The notes under the pieces are model-generated. The model worked only from the letters and a program-made list of their open reading frames with translations. It was not told where the DNA came from and made no database searches. A DNA stretch of 51,187 bases from assembly GCF_029868625.1 (NCBI RefSeq), contig NZ_JARWOJ010000128.1, positions 1 through 51,187 on the forward strand. Direction: 5' to 3'. This stretch comes from Nocardia neocaledoniensis. GTDB lineage: Bacteria; Actinomycetota; Actinomycetes; Mycobacteriales; Mycobacteriaceae. The position numbers and the translations under genes are program-made. Below, in pieces: positions 22,185-31,513 of the stretch. Positions within the stretch are counted from its first letter, which is position 1, and every line of letters starts with the position of its first letter.

Positions 22185-22952
22185 GTGCAATTAGGAGACT
22201 GGGCGGTCCTGTTGGTGGCCGCGGCCGCGGCGGGATGGGTCGACGCGGTCGTCGGCGGCGGCGGGTTGATCATCCTGCCGACGCTGTTCCTGGTCGCGCC
22301 GGGCATCGCCCCGCAGACCGCGCTGGGCACCAACAAGCTGGCCGCGCTCTCCGGGACGGCGACGGCGGTGCTGACCTTCGCGCGCAAGGTGCCGATGCAG
22401 TGGAAGGTGCTGATCCCGGGCGCGGTGATCGCGGCGATCACCGCGGCGTGCGGCGCGGCGGCGGTCTCCCTGATCGACCGCGACCTGTTCATCCCGCTGG
22501 TCATGGTGGTGCTGGTCGCGGTGGCGGTGTTCGTGACACTGCGCCCCTCGGTCGGGATGACGATGGCGACCCACCCGCCGACGCGGCGCAAGGTGATTCT
22601 CGTGGTCGCCCTCGCGGCGGGGCTGATCGGCCTCTACGACGGCCTGCTCGGCCCCGGCACCGGCACCTTCCTGATCATCACCTTCGCCACCCTGCTCGGC
22701 ACCGAGTTCGTGCGCGCCGCGGCGATGGCCAAGGTGATCAACTGCGGGTCGAATGTCGGCGCGCTGCTGTTCCTCGGCACGACCGGGCACGTCCTGTGGG
22801 GCCTGGGCGCCGCGATGGCCGTGGCGAATGTGGCCGGTGCGCTGGTCGGTTCCCGTATGGCCCTGGCCAAGGGCGCCGGGTTCGTGCGGATCGTGCTGCT
22901 GGTCGTGGTCGTGGTGATGGTGGTGCGGCTGGGCTTGCAGCAGTTCGGTTAG
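22185..22952 (+). CDS. TauE/SafE family sulfite/anion permease
   Basis: A 255-residue membrane protein with about eight hydrophobic helices and the two-fold repeated signature of TauE/SafE transporters: VDAVVGGGGLIILPTL near the start and GLYDGLLGPGTGTFLII in the second half. The family moves sulfite, sulfonates or other small organic anions. GTG at 22185 is chosen; an in-frame TTG lies four codons upstream and neither has a clear ribosome site. The gene converges on a TetR regulator, the two stop codons overlapping by four bases. Confidence 0.88.
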   Translation: MQLGDWAVLLVAAAAAGWVDAVVGGGGLIILPTLFLVAPGIAPQTALGTNKLAALSGTATAVLTFARKVPMQWKVLIPGAVIAAITAACGAAAVSLIDRDLFIPLVMVVLVAVAVFVTLRPSVGMTMATHPPTRRKVILVVALAAGLIGLYDGLLGPGTGTFLIITFATLLGTEFVRAAAMAKVINCGSNVGALLFLGTTGHVLWGLGAAMAVANVAGALVGSRMALAKGAGFVRIVLLVVVVVMVVRLGLQQFG

Positions 22953-23602
22953 TTCCGCGATTCGGCCGAGGCGGCCAGCCACGGCTGCAGGACCCGCGAG
23001 GTGGTCTCGTGGATCTTGCGGTGCAGGCGCTCGCCGTCCTCGATCCCCTGGTGGGGTTGCTGGAACAGCACCGTGAGTGCCCCCGAGACCGCGCCGACCA
23101 CGGCGCCGACCAGCGCCGCGGCACCGACCTCGTCGAGCTCGTGCGGGAACGCGGCGTGCAGCTGCCTGGCGATCTCACGCTGGGCGACCAGCTGGGCGTG
23201 CGCGGCGCGACCGCTCACCGCGGGCACGGTCCGCGAGACCTGGGCGCGCAGCGCGGCGATGCGGCCGTTCAGGTCGTCGACGAGATGTTCGCCGGGGTTG
23301 TCGCCCGCGGCGCGCAGGGCCCGCAGCAGCACCTCCACCGGTCGCTCCCCCGGGCGCCGCGTGGCGATGGCGGCCACGGCCGCGCGCACCCGCTCGTCGG
23401 GTTCGGGGAAGAGCAGTTCTTCCTTGCTGGCGAAGTAGTTGAAGAAGGTCCGCGTGCCGACCTCGGCCTCGGCGGCGATCTCCGCCACCGTCGTCTCCTC
23501 ATAGCCTCTGGCCTCGAACAATCCGACGGCGGCGAGCAGAATCGCGCGGCGGGTTCGTTCCCTTTTTCGATCGCGGAGGGCGGATGGCGGCACGGCGGGC
23601 AC
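22949..23602 (-). CDS. TetR family transcriptional regulator
   Basis: A 217-residue repressor-type protein. The N-terminal helix-turn-helix reads TRRAILLAAVGLFEARGYEE then TVAEIAAEAEVGTRTFFNYF, the canonical TetR DNA-binding domain, and the remainder is an all-helical ligand domain with no family-specific match. The start is a GTG. It converges with the TauE-like permease (overlapping stops at 22949-22952) and diverges from tldD, so it might control either. Confidence 0.93.
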   Translation of the reverse strand: MPAVPPSALRDRKRERTRRAILLAAVGLFEARGYEETTVAEIAAEAEVGTRTFFNYFASKEELLFPEPDERVRAAVAAIATRRPGERPVEVLLRALRAAGDNPGEHLVDDLNGRIAALRAQVSRTVPAVSGRAAHAQLVAQREIARQLHAAFPHELDEVGAAALVGAVVGAVSGALTVLFQQPHQGIEDGERLHRKIHETTSRVLQPWLAASAESRN

Positions 23603-23696
23603 CCTACGGCATCGGCGTGGCCCGCCGCGGGAGGACGGGGTCAGCGCGTCACGGTTGTGACTGCCGGAACCGGTATTTCACGCTAGCGTAGGCCGG

Positions 23697-25226
23697 GTGA
23701 CTACCGCGACTTCCCGGGAAGTGGACGACGAGTTCCGCGCGCTGCGCTTGCGCGCGCTGGCCGACGCGGCGCTGTCCGCGGCGCGGGCGGCGGGCGCCGA
23801 GCACGCCGATCTGCGCGTGCACCGTTTGCTCACCCAGTCGATCCGCCTGCGCGACGGCCGGGTGGAGGCCGTCACCGACTCGACCGAGCTCGGGCTGGCC
23901 GTGCGCGTGATCGTCGACGGCACCTGGGGTTTCGCCTCGCACGCCGCGCTCACGCCCGACACCGCGGCGGAGGTGGCGCGGCGCGCGGTCACCGTCGCGA
24001 CGACGTTGCGCGCGCTCAACCGTGAGCGGGTGGAGCTGGCCGACGAGCCGCGCTACACCGACGTCTCCTGGGTCTCGGCCTACGATCTCGATCCGTTCGC
24101 GGTGCCGACGGCCGACAAAGTGGCGCTGCTGCAAGACTATTCGGAGCGCCTGTCGGCGGCCGACGGCGTCGACCACGTGACGGCCTCGGTGCTGCAGGTC
24201 AAGGAACAGGTCTTCTACGCCGACACGGCCGGGTCGGCGATCACCCAGCAGCGGGTGCGGTTGCATCCGCAGCTCGAGGCGATCACCGTCGACTCCGCGT
24301 CGGGGGTGTTCGAGACCATGCGCACGCTGGCGGCGCCGGCGGGTCGCGGCTGGGAGTACGTGACCGGCGCCGACGGAATCTGGGACTGGGCCGACGAACT
24401 CGCGCGGATCCCCGGCTGGCTGGCCGAGAAGGTGAAGGCGCCCAGCGTCGTCGCCGGGCCCACCGATCTGGTGATCGATCCGACCAATCTGTGGCTCACC
24501 ATCCACGAGTCCATCGGGCACGCCACCGAGTACGACCGGGCGATCGGCTACGAATCCGCCTACGCGGGAACCTCGTTCGCGACCCCGGACCAGCTCGGGA
24601 CGCTGCGGTACGGCACGCCGATCATGCACGTCACCGGGGACCGCACCCAGGTCAACGGCCTGGCCACGGTCGGCTACGACGACGAGGGCGTGGCCGGGCA
24701 GCGCTGGGATCTGGTCCGCGACGGCGTGCTGGTGGGCTATCAGCTCGACCGGGTCTTCGCGCCCCGGCTCGGCCTGGACCGCTCCAACGGCTGCTCCTAC
24801 GCCGATTCCCCGCATCACGTGCCGATCCAGCGGATGGCGAACGTGTCGCTGCAACCGGATCCCGAGCGGGACACGAGCACCGCCGAGCTGATCTCCCGGG
24901 TCGAGGACGGCATCTACATCGTCGGCGACAAGTCGTGGTCGATCGACATGCAGCGCTACAACTTCCAGTTCACCGGGCAGCGGTTCTTCCGCATCCGCGA
25001 CGGCGAGCTGGCCGGGCAGCTGCGCGATGTGGCCTATCAGGCCACCACCACCGACTTCTGGGGGTCGATGGAGGCGGTCGGCGGGCCGAGCACCTGGCAG
25101 CTGGGCGGCGCGTTCAACTGCGGCAAGGCTCAACCCGGGCAGGTGGCGGCGGTCAGTCACGGCTGCCCGTCGGTGCTGGTGCGCGGGGTCAATGTTCTCA
25201 ACACCCGGACGGAGGCCGGTCAGTGA
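23697..25226 (+). CDS. tldD: Metalloprotease TldD
   Basis: The 509-residue catalytic subunit of the TldD/TldE protease, known in E. coli for unstructured-peptide degradation, CcdA antitoxin cleavage and microcin B17 maturation. The zinc-binding HESIGH motif (HExxxH) near residue 268 is intact, and the C-terminal domain has SDPSPHHVP-like and GVN elements typical of the family. The GTG start has no ribosome site; a TAGCGT -10-like hexamer ends seven bases upstream, so translation may be leaderless. It overlaps tldE, consistent with assembly as a heterodimer. Confidence 0.95.
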   Translation: MTTATSREVDDEFRALRLRALADAALSAARAAGAEHADLRVHRLLTQSIRLRDGRVEAVTDSTELGLAVRVIVDGTWGFASHAALTPDTAAEVARRAVTVATTLRALNRERVELADEPRYTDVSWVSAYDLDPFAVPTADKVALLQDYSERLSAADGVDHVTASVLQVKEQVFYADTAGSAITQQRVRLHPQLEAITVDSASGVFETMRTLAAPAGRGWEYVTGADGIWDWADELARIPGWLAEKVKAPSVVAGPTDLVIDPTNLWLTIHESIGHATEYDRAIGYESAYAGTSFATPDQLGTLRYGTPIMHVTGDRTQVNGLATVGYDDEGVAGQRWDLVRDGVLVGYQLDRVFAPRLGLDRSNGCSYADSPHHVPIQRMANVSLQPDPERDTSTAELISRVEDGIYIVGDKSWSIDMQRYNFQFTGQRFFRIRDGELAGQLRDVAYQATTTDFWGSMEAVGGPSTWQLGGAFNCGKAQPGQVAAVSHGCPSVLVRGVNVLNTRTEAGQ

Positions 25227-26617
25227 GCGATTCGGGTGTGTTCCCCGCGGGCGCGGTGGTCGAGCGGGCACTGGCCGCGTCGAAGGCCGACGAGGCGATC
25301 GTGATCGTCACCGACGCGCACGAGGCCTCGCTGCGCTGGGCCGGGAATTCGATGACCACCAACGGGTCCTCGGTCTCGCGGGACTGGGCGGTGATCTCGC
25401 TGTTCCGCGACGGCCCGAACACCGCGCGGGTGGGCAGCATCAGCTCCACCAGCGTCGATCCGGCCGACATCGAGGCCGTGGTCCGCGCGAGCGAGGAGGC
25501 CGCGCGCACCGCGACGCCCGCGCGCGACGCGATGCCGCTGCTCACACCGACCGAGGACGACTCGGCGACCTGGGAGCACGCACCCGGCGCCACCGAGATC
25601 GAGGTGTTCGCCGGCCTGGCCCGCGACCTCTCGACCGGTTTCGACGGCGCCGACCGGCTCTACGGCTTCGCCCACCACCAGGTGCACACCACCTGGCTCG
25701 GCACCTCCACCGGCATCCGCCGCCGCTTCAGCCAGCCCACCGGGTCGGTCGAGATCAACGGAAAGCGTGGCACCGGAGCCGATCTCGCGAGCGCCTGGGT
25801 GGGTGTCGGCACCGCCGATTTCACCGACGTCGACACTCCCGGACTGCTCGCCGAACTGTCGCGACGCCTCGACTGGTCGGCGACCCGCGTCGATCTGCCC
25901 GCGGGCCGCTACGAGACGCTGCTGCCGCCCTCGGCGGTGGCCGATCTGATGATCTACCTGGCCTGGTCGATGGAGGGTCGCGGCGCGCACGAGGGTCATA
26001 CGGCGTTCGCCCGCGCGGGCGGCACCCGGATCGGCGAGCGGCTCAACGACATTCCGCTGACGCTGTACTCGGATCCGTCCGCGAGCGGGCTCGAGTACCG
26101 GCCGTTCGTGGCGACGCCGTCGTCGTCGGAGTCGCTGTCGGTCTTCGACAACGGGCTGTCCGCTCAGCGCGTCGACTGGATCGGCGCCGGCGTCATCGAG
26201 TCACTGGTCTACCCGCGCGCCACCGCGGCCGAGTTCGCCGCGCCCGCCACCCTGCCCGGCGAGAACCTGCTGCTCACCGGCGGCACCGACGCGTCGCTGG
26301 ACGACATGATCGCTCGCACCGAACGCGGCCTGCTGCTGACGTGCCTGTGGTACATCCGCGAGGTCGACCCGGCGACCCTGCTGCTCACCGGCCTCACCCG
26401 CGACGGGGTCTACCTCATCGAGGACGGCCGGGTCACCGCGGCGGTCAACAACTTCCGCTTCAACGAGAGCCCCCTTGACCTGCTGCGCCGGGTCTCGGAG
26501 GCGGGCGCCACCGAGATCACCCTGCCGCGCGAGTGGAAGGACTGGTTCACCCGCACCGCCATGCCGCCCCTACGGATCCCCGACTTCCACATGTCCTCGG
26601 TGAGCCAGGCGACCTAG
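25223..26617 (+). CDS. tldE: TldD-associated subunit TldE (PmbA)
   Basis: The 464-residue partner of TldD, same fold without the HExxxH zinc site, as expected for the non-catalytic PmbA/TldE subunit. Conserved landmarks include MEGRGAHEGHTAFA, PSSSESLSVFDNG and a C-terminal LPREWKDWFTRTAMPPLRIP. The GTG start overlaps the TGA of tldD (GTGA), so the two are translationally coupled. The gene ends at a perfect 10-bp stem shared with the convergent thiolase. Confidence 0.94.
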   Translation: MSDSGVFPAGAVVERALAASKADEAIVIVTDAHEASLRWAGNSMTTNGSSVSRDWAVISLFRDGPNTARVGSISSTSVDPADIEAVVRASEEAARTATPARDAMPLLTPTEDDSATWEHAPGATEIEVFAGLARDLSTGFDGADRLYGFAHHQVHTTWLGTSTGIRRRFSQPTGSVEINGKRGTGADLASAWVGVGTADFTDVDTPGLLAELSRRLDWSATRVDLPAGRYETLLPPSAVADLMIYLAWSMEGRGAHEGHTAFARAGGTRIGERLNDIPLTLYSDPSASGLEYRPFVATPSSSESLSVFDNGLSAQRVDWIGAGVIESLVYPRATAAEFAAPATLPGENLLLTGGTDASLDDMIARTERGLLLTCLWYIREVDPATLLLTGLTRDGVYLIEDGRVTAAVNNFRFNESPLDLLRRVSEAGATEITLPREWKDWFTRTAMPPLRIPDFHMSSVSQAT

Positions 26618-26626
26618 GCGCGGTCA

Positions 26627-26651
26627 CCGGGCAGGCATGCGGCCTGCCCGG
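26627..26651. terminator. Bidirectional hairpin between tldE and thiolase
   Basis: CCGGGCAGGC, loop ATGCG, GCCTGCCCGG: a perfect 10-bp stem centred in the 40-base gap between two convergent stops. The T tract is missing, which is common in high-GC actinobacteria. Confidence 0.65.
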
Positions 26652-26657
26652 GCCCGG

Positions 26658-27941
26658 TCACACCCGCTCGAGCACCGCCGAGGCGCCGATGCCGCCTGCC
26701 GCGCAGATGCCCAGCAGGGCGGTCTCCTTGCCGGTGCGGGCCAGTTCGTTGGCCATGGTGGTCACCATGCGGGCGCCGGTCGCGCCGAAGGGGTGGCCCA
26801 GCGAGATGGATCCGCCGTGCACATTGAGCTTGTCGAGGTCGACCGAGCCGACGGCCTCGTCGCGGTCGAGGCGGGTCTTGGCCCACTCCGCGCTCTCGAG
26901 CATGCGCAGCACCGACAGGGTCTGGGCGGCGAACGCCTCGTGGATGTCGACCAGATCCACGTCGGCCAGCGACATCCCGGCCTTGTCCAGCGCGCGGGGC
27001 ATCGAGATGGCCGGGCCGATGAGGACCTGGTCGGCGGGGTCGACGCTGACGAAGCTCCACGAGCGGAAGGCGGCCAACGGCGTGAATCCGAGGGCACGCG
27101 CCTTCTCCTCGCTCATCAGCAGCACCGCGGAGGCGCCGTCGGTGAGCGGACTGGCATTGCCCGCAGTGACCGTGCCGCCCTCGGCGAACACCGGGCGCAG
27201 GGTGGCGAGCTTGTCGACGCTGGTGTTGGCGCGGACCAGGCCGTCGGTCTCGATCCGGGTGCCCGCGGGGGTGGTCAGCGGGACGACCTCGTCGTCGAAG
27301 CGGCCCGAGGCGATCGCGGCCGCGGCGCGGTGGTGCGAGCGGGCGGCGAACTCGTCCTGGTCGGCCCGGGAGATGCCGTTGATCCTGGCCATCTTCTCCG
27401 CCGACTCCCCCATCACCTCGCCGGTGGTGCGCTCGGAGATCTTGGGCTGGCGCGGCAGGATGTCGGTGAACGGCGCCAGCTGGCGGACCACGTCCAGGTA
27501 GTCCTTGGGCTTGGGCTTGCCCAGCGCCACCGGCGCCACCGCGTGCACGACCTTCTGCGGCAGCTTGATCTCGGCATTGCTGGTGGAGTCGCTGCCGCCG
27601 GCGATCATGATGTCGTATTCGCCGCGTTCGATCGCGGCGGCCGCCGAGGTGACGGCCTGCAGACCCGACGCGCACGCCCTGGTCACGGTGTAGCCCTCGC
27701 AGCCGAAGTCCAGGTTCAGGTCGAGCGCCACCTCGCGCGCGATATTGGGCGCGTGGCTGGGCAGCACGACTCCGCCCCAGACGATGGACTGGATCTCGCC
27801 GGGCGCGATCCCGGTGCGTTCGAGCAGACCACGGACCGCGGCGCCCGCGAGGGCGATGCTGTCGAGGCGGGTGAAATCGGTGAAGGCGCGCACGAATGGG
27901 GTGCGCGCGCCCGCGACGATGACGGCGCGATTCTTGGCCAT
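26658..27941 (-). CDS. Acetyl-CoA acetyltransferase / 3-ketoacyl-CoA thiolase
   Basis: A 427-residue thiolase. Catalytic residues are in place: nucleophile Cys90 in RACASGLQ, VHGGSISLGHPFGATG with the His, and the C-terminal ICAAGGIG Cys. Its length and the RQPKISERTTGEVMGESAEKM region match long-chain FadI/FadA-type thiolases of beta-oxidation rather than short biosynthetic ones. The ATG at 27941 has AAGGGA upstream. It stands alone; no enoyl-CoA hydratase partner is near. A link with the downstream steroid genes is possible but not shown. Confidence 0.94.
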   Translation of the reverse strand: MAKNRAVIVAGARTPFVRAFTDFTRLDSIALAGAAVRGLLERTGIAPGEIQSIVWGGVVLPSHAPNIAREVALDLNLDFGCEGYTVTRACASGLQAVTSAAAAIERGEYDIMIAGGSDSTSNAEIKLPQKVVHAVAPVALGKPKPKDYLDVVRQLAPFTDILPRQPKISERTTGEVMGESAEKMARINGISRADQDEFAARSHHRAAAAIASGRFDDEVVPLTTPAGTRIETDGLVRANTSVDKLATLRPVFAEGGTVTAGNASPLTDGASAVLLMSEEKARALGFTPLAAFRSWSFVSVDPADQVLIGPAISMPRALDKAGMSLADVDLVDIHEAFAAQTLSVLRMLESAEWAKTRLDRDEAVGSVDLDKLNVHGGSISLGHPFGATGARMVTTMANELARTGKETALLGICAAGGIGASAVLERV

Positions 27942-28024
27942 GTGAGTCCCTTCGGAGAGTCCGCTGAGCCCCACGTTATCCGATACCGCCGGTACTGGAT
28001 ACCGCTTCGCGGGAACCCGGCGGC

Positions 28025-28405
28025 TCAGGCCGGGGTGATCTCGATGCCGATGGTTCCGTCCTTGCCGCGGCGCAGGTTGCTGCCGAGGATCACCAGCGGG
28101 CCGGTCAGCCAGTACTTGCGGCGCAGCCAGGACCGCACCTGGTCGGTCTCCGCGGCGTCGAGGATCCGCGCGGTGCCGCCGACGACGGCACCGTGTGCCA
28201 CTCCGCGCGCGTTGCACGGTTGCAGGGTCACCTCGGGATTGCGCCGGATGCGCTTGACCTTCCAGCTGTCGGTGACGGTCCAGACGAACAGCTTGTCGTC
28301 GTGCGCGACCGCCCACACGGGCGTGCCGACGGGTGTGCCGTCTTTCCGAAAGGTGGTGAGCAGCACGTAGTTCGCGGCCCGCAGATCGCCGAGGCGGTTC
28401 GTCAT
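28025..28405 (-). CDS. PPOX class F420-dependent oxidoreductase
   Basis: A 126-residue split-barrel flavin/deazaflavin protein. The N-terminal YVLLTTFRKDGTPVGTPVWA and VWTVTDSWKVKRIRRNPEVT elements are characteristic of mycobacterial PPOX-class F420-dependent enzymes. The substrate is unknown. The 150-base divergent gap to the glycosyltransferase (28406-28555) shows no motif I can name. Confidence 0.85.
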   Translation of the reverse strand: MTNRLGDLRAANYVLLTTFRKDGTPVGTPVWAVAHDDKLFVWTVTDSWKVKRIRRNPEVTLQPCNARGVAHGAVVGGTARILDAAETDQVRSWLRRKYWLTGPLVILGSNLRRGKDGTIGIEITPA

Positions 28406-28555
28406 GCTCGCAGCCTAGCGGGCGCACTGGAAGTCGGCCCGGCCACTGTTTCCCCTTTCATTGTCTACCGGGCATCGGGGCTTGCCGCAAGGCCGGGGGC
28501 GGCGGGCAGAATCGCTGATCGCGCGCCGAGATCCGGGCGCAGGGCGGGGTGTGAC

Positions 28556-29764
28556 ATGCGGGTTCTCCTGTCGACCATCGGCTCACGCGGCGAGGCGCAG
28601 CCGCTGCTCGCACTGGCGGTGCGGCTGCGCGAGTCCGGCCATGCGGCGGTGGTGTGCGCGCCGCCGGACTTCGCGGACCAGGCGTCGGCGCTCGGCGTCG
28701 AGTACGTACTGGTCGGGCCCCCACTGCGCGGCACCGGCCGGGCCGGCGCGGAGCCGACGCCGGAGCAGCGCCGCCTGCTGGTAGACGGCACGGTCGCCGC
28801 GCAGTTCGACCCGCTGGAGGCGGCGGCCACCGGATGCGACGTGGTGGTCGGCGGCGGTGGGCTGGCGATCGCCGCGCGCTCGATCGCGGAATCGCTGGCC
28901 GTGCCCTACGTCTACGTGGCGTTCGCGCCGATGACCCTGCCGTCACCGCACCACGCGCCGCCGGTCTACGGCGACGCCGCTCGCGACGGCGACAACGCCA
29001 CCGCGTGGGAACGCGATCGCGCGATGTGGAACGGGGTGTGGCGGGCGCCGTTGAACGCCGCGCGGGCCCGGCGCGGGCTCGGCGAGGTCGACGATGTCCG
29101 CGATCATCTGTTCACCGATCGCCCCTGGTTGGCCGCCGATCCCGGGCTGGCGCCGTGGCCGGGCGCACTGGATCGCACTGTGTTCCAGCCCGGAGCCTGG
29201 CTGCTCGACGACGACCGCCCGCTGGATCCGCAGCTCGAGGCCTTCCTCGATGCCGGTGACCCACCCGTCTACCTCGGGTTCGGCAGCGCTCGGGCGCCGG
29301 AGGACCTGGCCGGCGGAGCGATCCGGGCCGCGCGCGCACTCGGCCGACGGGTGATCCTGAGCCGCGGCTGGGCGGACCTGCGCCCTCTCGACGACCAGCC
29401 CGATTGCCACACCATCGGCGAGGTCTCGCATCAGGCGCTGCTGCCCCGGGTCGCGGCGGTGATCCACCATGGCGGCGCCGGAACCACCACGGCCGCGGCG
29501 CGTGCCAGCGTCCCCCAGGTGGTGGTGCCGCAGATGTTCGACCAGTTCTACTACGCCCGCCGCGTGCGCGAACTGGGCCTCGGCGAGACGGCCACCCGGG
29601 TGACGGAACTGGGCACGGCGCTCGCGCGCGCCCTGGCACCGGAGACGGTGGCCGGGGCCAGGGCGTTCGGTGGGCGGATCGTGACGAACGGGACAGACGC
29701 GGCCGTCGAACGGTTGCTCGGTGCGCCGAAAACGGGACGGGCGGATGCGCGAAATTCTTCTTAA
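28556..29764 (+). CDS. Glycosyltransferase, GT1/UGT-like (GtfB fold)
   Basis: A 402-residue glycosyltransferase resembling the vancomycin GtfA/B and mycobacterial Rtf-type enzymes. It begins MRVLLSTIGSRGEAQPLLAL, matching the N-terminal acceptor-domain signature, and has the nucleotide-sugar donor motif HHGGAGTTTAAARA near residue 302 and PQMFDQFYYARRV after it. It transfers a sugar from a nucleotide donor to a lipid or natural product. ATG at 28556 has a GGCGGGG upstream. The NRPS is 13 kb away and the genes between are housekeeping, so acting on the NRPS product is only a possibility. Confidence 0.9.
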   Translation: MRVLLSTIGSRGEAQPLLALAVRLRESGHAAVVCAPPDFADQASALGVEYVLVGPPLRGTGRAGAEPTPEQRRLLVDGTVAAQFDPLEAAATGCDVVVGGGGLAIAARSIAESLAVPYVYVAFAPMTLPSPHHAPPVYGDAARDGDNATAWERDRAMWNGVWRAPLNAARARRGLGEVDDVRDHLFTDRPWLAADPGLAPWPGALDRTVFQPGAWLLDDDRPLDPQLEAFLDAGDPPVYLGFGSARAPEDLAGGAIRAARALGRRVILSRGWADLRPLDDQPDCHTIGEVSHQALLPRVAAVIHHGGAGTTTAAARASVPQVVVPQMFDQFYYARRVRELGLGETATRVTELGTALARALAPETVAGARAFGGRIVTNGTDAAVERLLGAPKTGRADARNSS

Positions 29765-29802
29765 CCTCGGAGCCGTCCGACTCGTTCTCCGGAAGGCCAG
29801 CC

Positions 29803-30531
29803 ATGACCGACACCGCCGTACCGCTGCTGTGGGCCGGTGACCTGCCGAGCACCCTCGACTTCTATCGGGCGCTGGGCTACACCGTCGTCGACGAGCAGAC
29901 CCGGCCCTACGTCTACGGCGCGATCGAGGGGCACGGGTGCGCGCTGCACTTCGCGCCTGCCCCGCCGGGACTCGACCTGCCGACCGAGCACGTGGGCGCC
30001 CTGCTGCTGGTCGAGGATGTCGCCGCCCGCCATGCCGAGTTCACCGCGGCGCTGCGCGCCCACTACGGGAAGGTCCCCGCCAAGGGTTGTCCGCGGATCA
30101 CCAGGTTCCGGCCGGGCCAGTCCCGGTTCTCCCTGGTCGACCCGGTCGGCAACACCCTGCTGGTGATCCAGCGCGACGAGTCCGACGACGTCGAGTACGG
30201 CGGCTCGCGTGATCTCGATGGCCTGGCCCGCGTCCTGGACAATGCCCGCATCCTGCGCGATTTCAAGAACGACGACCGCGCCGCCACCCGCGCACTCGAA
30301 GCAGGCCTGCACCGCTTCGGCGCCACGGCCGCCGCGATCGACCGTGCCCGCGCCTACGCCGCCCTGGCCGAACTCGCGGTGGCGACCGAGAACCCAGACC
30401 GCCTCGCCCACTGGAAGTCCGAACTCGATTCCGTCGACCTGACCATTGAGGAACGCGCCGCCCTGTCCACCGACGCCGCCGCCTCCGACCTGCTGACCGC
30501 CTGGCTCACCGCCACCAGTCCGACGGATTGA
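29803..30531 (+). CDS. VOC (glyoxalase/bleomycin-resistance) superfamily protein
   Basis: A 242-residue protein. Residues 1-125 form a VOC module: PLLWAGDLPSTLDFYRALGY at the start and RFSLVDPVGNTLLVIQ at the end, the layout of bleomycin-resistance-type binding proteins. The last 110 residues are helical (DNARILRDFKNDDRAATRAL onward) and look like a short repeat region of unknown role. ATG at 29803 follows GGAAGG. The usual iron-ligand pattern of dioxygenases is not obvious, so a binding or resistance role is as likely as catalysis. Confidence 0.8.
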   Translation: MTDTAVPLLWAGDLPSTLDFYRALGYTVVDEQTRPYVYGAIEGHGCALHFAPAPPGLDLPTEHVGALLLVEDVAARHAEFTAALRAHYGKVPAKGCPRITRFRPGQSRFSLVDPVGNTLLVIQRDESDDVEYGGSRDLDGLARVLDNARILRDFKNDDRAATRALEAGLHRFGATAAAIDRARAYAALAELAVATENPDRLAHWKSELDSVDLTIEERAALSTDAAASDLLTAWLTATSPTD

Positions 30532-30576
30532 GTGCCCCCAAGGCTGTTCCCGCCAAGGGGTTGTATCCCGGCCACA

Positions 30577-30624
30577 CCGGAGTGGCCGCGACAGCGGAGT
30601 TTCTGGATCACCGTCGATCGGGGC
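30577..30624 (+). pseudogene. Decayed copy of the 5' end of the ComB-like gene
   Basis: This 48-base stretch matches 30734-30781, inside the next gene, at 39 of 48 positions, and reads PEWPRQRSFWITVDRG against PEWSRQRGFGISVDWG in the intact gene. It lies 157 bases upstream in a different frame (157 is not a multiple of three) and continues into unrelated sequence. It looks like a remnant of a tandem duplication, or a former longer 5' end. Confidence 0.5.
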
Positions 30625-30721
30625 GCCGTCGCCGATCATCGCCACACGGCGAACAACCCGGAGATCAGTCATGCTGTCGGCAGTCGGCCGACCGCGGTCG
30701 GCCGGATGAGTGGGGGGTTCG

Positions 30722-31495
30722 ATGTCCTCGGTACCGGAGTGGTCGCGCCAACGGGGATTCGGGATCAGCGTCGACTGGGGCGCGGCGGGAGCCGCCGCCA
30801 TCGGGCCGGCAGCCGCCGCGCTGGTGGTGATCGACGTGTTGTCGTTCACCACCTCGGTGTCGGTGGCGACCGACGCGGGCACCCTCGTGTTCCCCTACCG
30901 CTGGCGCGATGCTTCGGCCCGGGCGTTCGCCGATCGGCACGGGGCCGCGCTCGCGGTCGGCCGTCGCGAGGTCGAGGCCGACCAGCCCTGGTCGCTGTCC
31001 CCCGCGGCACTGCGGCGGGCGCCGTTCACCGAGCGGCTCGTGCTGCCCTCACCCAACGGTTCCACCATCGCGGCCGGCGTCACCGGGGTGCCGGTGGTCG
31101 CGGGCTGCCTGCGCAACGCCCGCGCGGTCGCCGCCTGGCTCCGCGCCCAGGGCTGGGGCATGCCCGGGCTGCCGGTCGCGATCATCGCCGCGGGCGAACA
31201 CTGGCCGGCCAGCGGCGGCGTGCGTCCCGCGCTCGAGGATTGGCTCGGTGCCGGAGCGGTGGCCGCGGCCCTGCTCGACCTCGGCGCGACCGATCCCTCA
31301 CCCGAAGCACGAACGGCCGCGGCGTCGTTCACCGCCACGACTGACGTCGCCACCGCTGTCGCGGACTGCGCGTCGGGGCGCGAGCTCATCAGCGGGGGCT
31401 TCGCCGAAGACGTCGCCGTGGCGACAGAACTCGAGGCCGAGCCGACGGTGCCCGTCCTGATCGATGGCGCGTTCGCCGCCCAGCCCGTCCACTGA
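30722..31495 (+). CDS. ComB-like 2-phosphosulfolactate phosphatase family protein
   Basis: A 257-residue protein with the ComB layout: ALVVIDVLSFTTSVSVATDA near residue 34, LPSPNGSTIAAGV, GCLRNARAVAAWLRAQ and GVRPALEDWLGAGAVAAALL. ComB hydrolyses 2-phosphosulfolactate in coenzyme M synthesis in methanogens; in actinobacteria that pathway is not established, so the substrate here is unknown. ATG at 30722 follows a G-rich GGGGGG. The preceding 190 bases hold a degraded copy of its first codons. It is followed 50 bases later by an XRE regulator on the same strand. Confidence 0.78.
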   Translation: MSSVPEWSRQRGFGISVDWGAAGAAAIGPAAAALVVIDVLSFTTSVSVATDAGTLVFPYRWRDASARAFADRHGAALAVGRREVEADQPWSLSPAALRRAPFTERLVLPSPNGSTIAAGVTGVPVVAGCLRNARAVAAWLRAQGWGMPGLPVAIIAAGEHWPASGGVRPALEDWLGAGAVAAALLDLGATDPSPEARTAAASFTATTDVATAVADCASGRELISGGFAEDVAVATELEAEPTVPVLIDGAFAAQPVH

Positions 31496-31513
31496 CCGGT
31501 CCGCGCGGCTTGC

